A stretch of 64,000 nt of DNA from Balanoglossus misakiensis (Eukaryota; Hemichordata): contig CM082585.2 of the NCBI GenBank assembly GCA_040954595.2, forward strand, positions 8,432,001-8,496,000. The letters run 5' to 3'. Positions within the stretch are counted from its first letter, which is position 1. The number at the start of each line of letters is the position of its first letter. Below, piece after piece: positions 59,721 to 64,000 of the stretch. Below the pieces are notes generated by a model that was given only the letters and a program-made list of their open reading frames with translations, did no database searches and had not been told where the DNA came from. The position numbers and the translations under genes are program-made.

Positions 59721-60049
59721 GAAATCGATCCCGAAATCAAGCAGGTGCAAATTTTAAAATCAGAAATATCTCTGTTGAAATCGTAAGCACTTATTAAATG
59801 TACTTAACAGGTCGCATAAAATAACTTCCTTCCGCACATGACAAATACACACACCCACCTGTTGCCCGACTTATTCATTTTGTATCAAAGTAAAACTGAA
59901 TACAGAATACAGTGACATTTAACTTGAAGGTAGAACCCGCCTTGAAAATTAAAGTCTTAAAACTTTTCTGATAGTTGGATCAATGTAACTTTAGATTATT
60001 ATCTAAGAATTGAGAATAAAAAATCGAGCATACGCAAATTTAAAAAATC

Positions 60050-63000
60050 GGTTATAGCTCATGAAAATCATCCCAAAATGACAATTTTTCGACTTTGCGA
60101 AATTTCAAAATTTGGTCGATTTTTGAAAAAAACCATGGGTTATAGCTCAGGAAAATCATCAAAAAATGACAATTTTTCGACTTTGCGGAAAATCAAAATT
60201 TGGCCGATTTTTGAAAAAAATCATGGGTTATAGCTCAGGAAATCATCAAAAAATGACAATTTTTCGACTTTGCGGAAAATCAAAATTTGGCCGATTTTCG
60301 AAAAAAATCATGGGTTATAGCTCAGGAAATCATCAAAAAATGACAATTTTTCGACTTTGCGGAAAATCAAAATTTGGCCGATTTTCGAAAAAAATCATGG
60401 GTTATAGCTCAGGAAATCATCAAAAAATGACAATTTTTCGACTTTGCGGAAAATCAAAATTTGGCCGATTTTCGAAAAAAATCATGGGTTATAGCTCAGG
60501 AAATCATCAAAAAATGACAATTTTTCGACTTTGCGGAAAATCAAAATTTGGCCGATTTTCGAAAAAAATCATGGGTTATAGCTCAGGAAATCATCAAAAA
60601 ATGACAATTTTTCGACTTTGCGGAAAATCAAAATTTGGCCGATTTTCGAAAAAAATCATGGGTTATAGCTCAGGAAATCATCAAAAAATGACAATTTTTC
60701 GACTTTGCGGAAAATCAAAATTTGGCCGATTTTCGAAAAAAATCATGGGTTATAGCTCAGGAAATCATCAAAAAATGACAATTTTTCGACTTTGCGGAAA
60801 ATCAAAATTTGGCCGATTTTCGAAAAAAATCATGGGTTATAGCTCAGGAAATCATCAAAAAATGACAATTTTTCGACTTTGCGGAAAATCAAAATTTGGC
60901 CGATTTTCGAAAAAAATCATGGGTTATAGCTCAGGAAGTCATCAAAAAATGACAATTTTTCGACTTTGCGGAAAATCAAAATTTGGCCGATTTTCGAAAA
61001 AAATCATGGGTTATAGCTCAGGAAGTCATCAAAAAATGACAATTTTTCGACTTTGCGGAAAATCAAAATTTGGCCGATTTTCGATAAAAATCATGGGTTA
61101 TAGCTCAGGAAGTCATCAAAAAATGACAATTTTTCGACTTTGCGGAAAATCAAAATTTGGCCGATTTTCGATAAAAATCATGGGTTATAGCTCAGGAAGT
61201 CATCAAAAAATGACAATTTTTCGACTTTGCGGAAAATCAAAATTTGGCCGATTTTCGATAAAAATCATGGGTTATAGCTCAGGAAGTCATCAAAAAATGA
61301 CAATTTTTCGACTTTGCGGAAAATCAAAATTTGGCCGATTTTCGATAAAAATCATGGGTTATAGCTCAGGAAGTCATCAAAAAATGACAATTTTACGACT
61401 TTGCGGAAAATCAAAATTTGGCCGATTTTCGATAAAAATCATGGGTTATAGCTCAGGAAGTCATCAAAAAATGACAATTTTACGACTTTGCGGAAAATCA
61501 AAATTTGGCCGATTTTCGATAAAAATCATGGGTTATAGCTCAGGAAATCATCAAAAAATGACAATTTTTCGACTTTGCGGAAAATCAAAATTTGGCCGAT
61601 TTTCGAAAAAAATCATGGGTTATAGCTCAGGAAATCATCAAAAAATGACAATTTTTCGACTTTGCGGAAAATCAAAATTTGGCCGATTTTCGAAAAAAAT
61701 CATGGGTTATAGCTCAGGAAATCATCAAAAAATGACAATTTTTCGACTTTGCGGAAAATCAAAATTTGGCCGATTTTCGATAAAAATCATGGGTTATAGC
61801 TCATGAAATCATCAAAAAATGACAATTTTTCGACTTTGCGGAAAATCAAAATTTGGCCGATTTTCGATAAAAATCATGGGTTATAGCTCAGGAAATCATC
61901 AAAAAATGACATTTTTTCGACTTTGCGGAAAATCAAAATTTGGCCGATTTTTGAAAAAAATCATGGGTTATAGCTCAGGAAGTCATCAAAAAATGACATT
62001 TTTTCGACTTTGCGGAAAATCAAAATTTGGCCGATTTTCGAAAAAAATCATGGGTTATAGCTCAGGAAATCATCAAAAAATGACAATTTTTCGACTTTGC
62101 GGAAAATCAAAATTTGGCCGATTTTCGAAAAAAATCATGGGTTATAGCTCAGGAAGTCATCAAAAAATGACAATTTTTCGACTTTGCGGAAAATCAAAAT
62201 TTGGCCGATTTTCGATAAAAATCATGGGTTATAGCTCAGGAAGTCATCAAAAAATGACAATTTTTCGACTTTGCGGAAAATCAAAATTTGGCCGATTTTC
62301 GATAAAAATCATGGGTTATAGCTCAGGAAGTCATCAAAAAATGACAATTTTACGACTTTGCGGAAAATCAAAATTTGGCCGATTTTCGATAAAAATCATG
62401 GGTTATAGCTCAGGAAATCATCAAAAAATGACAATTTTTCGACTTTGCGGAAAATCAAAATTTGGCCGATTTTCGAAAAAAATCATGGGTTATAGCTCAG
62501 GAAATCATCAAAAAATGACAATTTTTCGACTTTGCGGAAAATCAAAATTTGGCCGATTTTCGAAAAAAATCATGGGTTATAGCTCAGGAAATCATCAAAA
62601 AATGACAATTTTTCGACTTTGCGGAAAATCAAAATTTGGCCGATTTTCGAAAAAAATCATGGGTTATAGCTCAGGAAATCATCAAAAAATGACAATTTTT
62701 CGACTTTGCGGAAAATCAAAATTTGGCCGATTTTCGAAAAAAATCATGGGTTATAGCTCAGGAAATCATCAAAAAATGACAATTTTTCGACTTTGCGGAA
62801 AATCAAAATTTGGCCGATTTTCGATAAAAATCATGGGTTATAGCTCAGGAAATCATCAAAAAATGACAATTTTTCGACTTTGCGGAAAATCAAAATTTGG
62901 CCGATTTTCGATAAAAATCATGGGTTATAGCTCAGGAAATCATCAAAAAATGACAATTTTTCGACTTTGCGGAAAATCAAAATTTGGCCGATTTTCGATA

Positions 63001-64000
63001 AAAATCATGGGTTATAGCTCAGGAAATCATCAAAAAATGACAATTTTTCGACTTTGCGGAAAATCAAAATTTGGCCGATTTTCGAAAAAAATCATGGGTT
63101 ATAGCTCAGGAAATCATCAAAAAATGACATTTTTTCGACTTTGCGGAAAATCAAAATTTGGCCGATTTTTGAAAAAAATCATGGGTTATAGCTCAGGAAG
63201 TCATCAAAAAATGACAATTTTTCGACTTTGCGGAAAATCAAAATTTGGCCGATTTTCGATAAAAATCATGGGTTATAGCTCAGGAAATCATCAAAAAATG
63301 ACAATTTTTCGACTTTGCGGAAAATCAAAATTTGGCCGATTTTCGAAAAAAATCATGGGTTATAGCTCAGGAAATCATCAAAAAATGACAATTTTTCGAC
63401 TTTGCGGAAAATCAAAATTTGGCCGATTTTCGAAAAAAATCATGGGTTATAGCTCAGGAAATCATCAAAAAATGACAATTTTTCGACTTTGCGGAAAATC
63501 AAGATTTGGCCGATTTTCGAAAAAAATCATGGGTTATAGCTCAGGAAATCATCAAAAAATGACAATTTTTCGACTTTGCGGAAAATCAAGATTTGGCCGA
63601 TTTTCGAAAAAAATCATGGGTTATAGCTCAGGAAATCATCAAAAAATGACAATTTTTCGACTTTGCGGAAAATCAAAATTTGGCCGATTTTCGAAAAAAA
63701 TCATGGGTTATAGCTCAGGAAATCATCAAAAAATGACAATTTTTCGACTTTGCGGAAAATCAAAATTTGGCCGATTTTTGAAAAAAATCATGGGTTATAG
63801 CTCAGGAAATCATCAAAAAATGACAATTTTTCGACTTTGCGGAAAATCAAAATTTGGCCGATTTTCGATAAAAATCATGGGTTATAGCTCAGGAAATCAT
63901 CAAAAAATGACAATTTTTCGACTTTGCGGAAAATCAAAATTTGGCCGATTTTCGATAAAAATCATGGGTTATAGCTCAGGAAATCATCAAAAAATGACAA
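60050..64000. repeat. 87-bp tandem satellite array, about 45 copies, runs off the window
   Basis: The unit contains ATGGGTTATAGCTCAGGAAA, then TCATCAAAAAATGACAATTT, TTCGACTTTGCGGAAAATCA and AAATTTGGCCGATTTTCG with an A-rich end. From CATGGG at 60222 to the one at 63963 the spacing is exactly 43 x 87 bp, without a single net indel; the step before 60222 is 88 bp. Units vary at a few fixed sites: AAATC/AAGTC, CGAAAAAA/CGATAAAA, TTTTTCG/TTTTACG, ACAATTTT/ACATTTTT. Variants are clustered in adjacent units, the pattern expected from unequal exchange. Because 87 is a multiple of 3, one plus-strand frame stays open from 60166 to the window end (29-residue repeat MTIFRLCGKSKFGRF...), broken only by a TGA at 61804-61806. 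I treat it as satellite DNA, not a gene. Confidence 0.97.

Noticed and set aside
60166-61806. 546-codon open frame of 29-residue repeats as a gene
   Set aside because: It follows from a satellite whose 87-bp unit is a multiple of three. It has no splice context, no start context and low complexity. Kept as a repeat, with the coding question listed as a finding.
60050-64000. CRISPR-like array
   Set aside because: Units are contiguous near-identical 87-bp monomers without unique spacers, in an animal genome.

Overview
The window is 64 kb of an animal nuclear genome. Genes carry many short exons with GT-AG introns, intergenic DNA is A/T-rich with many TACATGTA-type motifs, and there are microsatellites, hairpin repeats and a satellite array. 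Rab6 is almost identical to the vertebrate protein and a WDR73 orthologue is present, so a bilaterian is certain. The style suggests a marine invertebrate (lophotrochozoan or non-vertebrate deuterostome). The sequence alone does not settle the species.

Layout: 1-5.7 kb has no recognisable gene. 5.7-9.3 kb (+) is a flavin-containing monooxygenase in 10 exons. 10.45-29.8 kb (+) is Rab6, with an 11 kb first intron. It has two tandemly duplicated exons: a 94-nt exon encoding the G5/SAK guanine-binding region (27175-27268 and 27362-27455), and the prenylated last exon (29259-29326 and 29693-29766). 34.9-39.1 kb (-) is a long-chain acyl-CoA synthetase of the ACSL3/4 type in 13 coding exons, reconstructed to 710 residues without a frame break. 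44.7-56.5 kb (+) is WDR73 in 7 exons. Its 8.9 kb first intron holds, on the opposite strand, two tandem paralogues of an unusual secreted protein: signal peptide, an angiopoietin-like CAYTF cysteine motif, a coiled coil, and then the complete six-cysteine ectodomain of a Na+/K+-ATPase beta subunit, without the beta subunit's own transmembrane segment. 57.4-58.3 kb (-) is an intronless testis-specific-kinase-like gene with an altered catalytic loop. Just upstream of it is an unrecognised single-exon frame broken by one stop codon. From about 60.05 kb to the window end lies an 87-bp tandem array that keeps exact register for 43 periods and stays open in one frame.

The genes do not form a pathway; the neighbourhood is an ordinary animal gene mix. 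The points most worth following are the secreted beta-subunit-like pair and the two Rab6 exon duplications. The latter predict up to four Rab6 isoforms, one pair ending in CSTC instead of the usual CXC double-cysteine tail. Exon borders were derived by hand from splice consensus and frame continuity; transcript data were not available.
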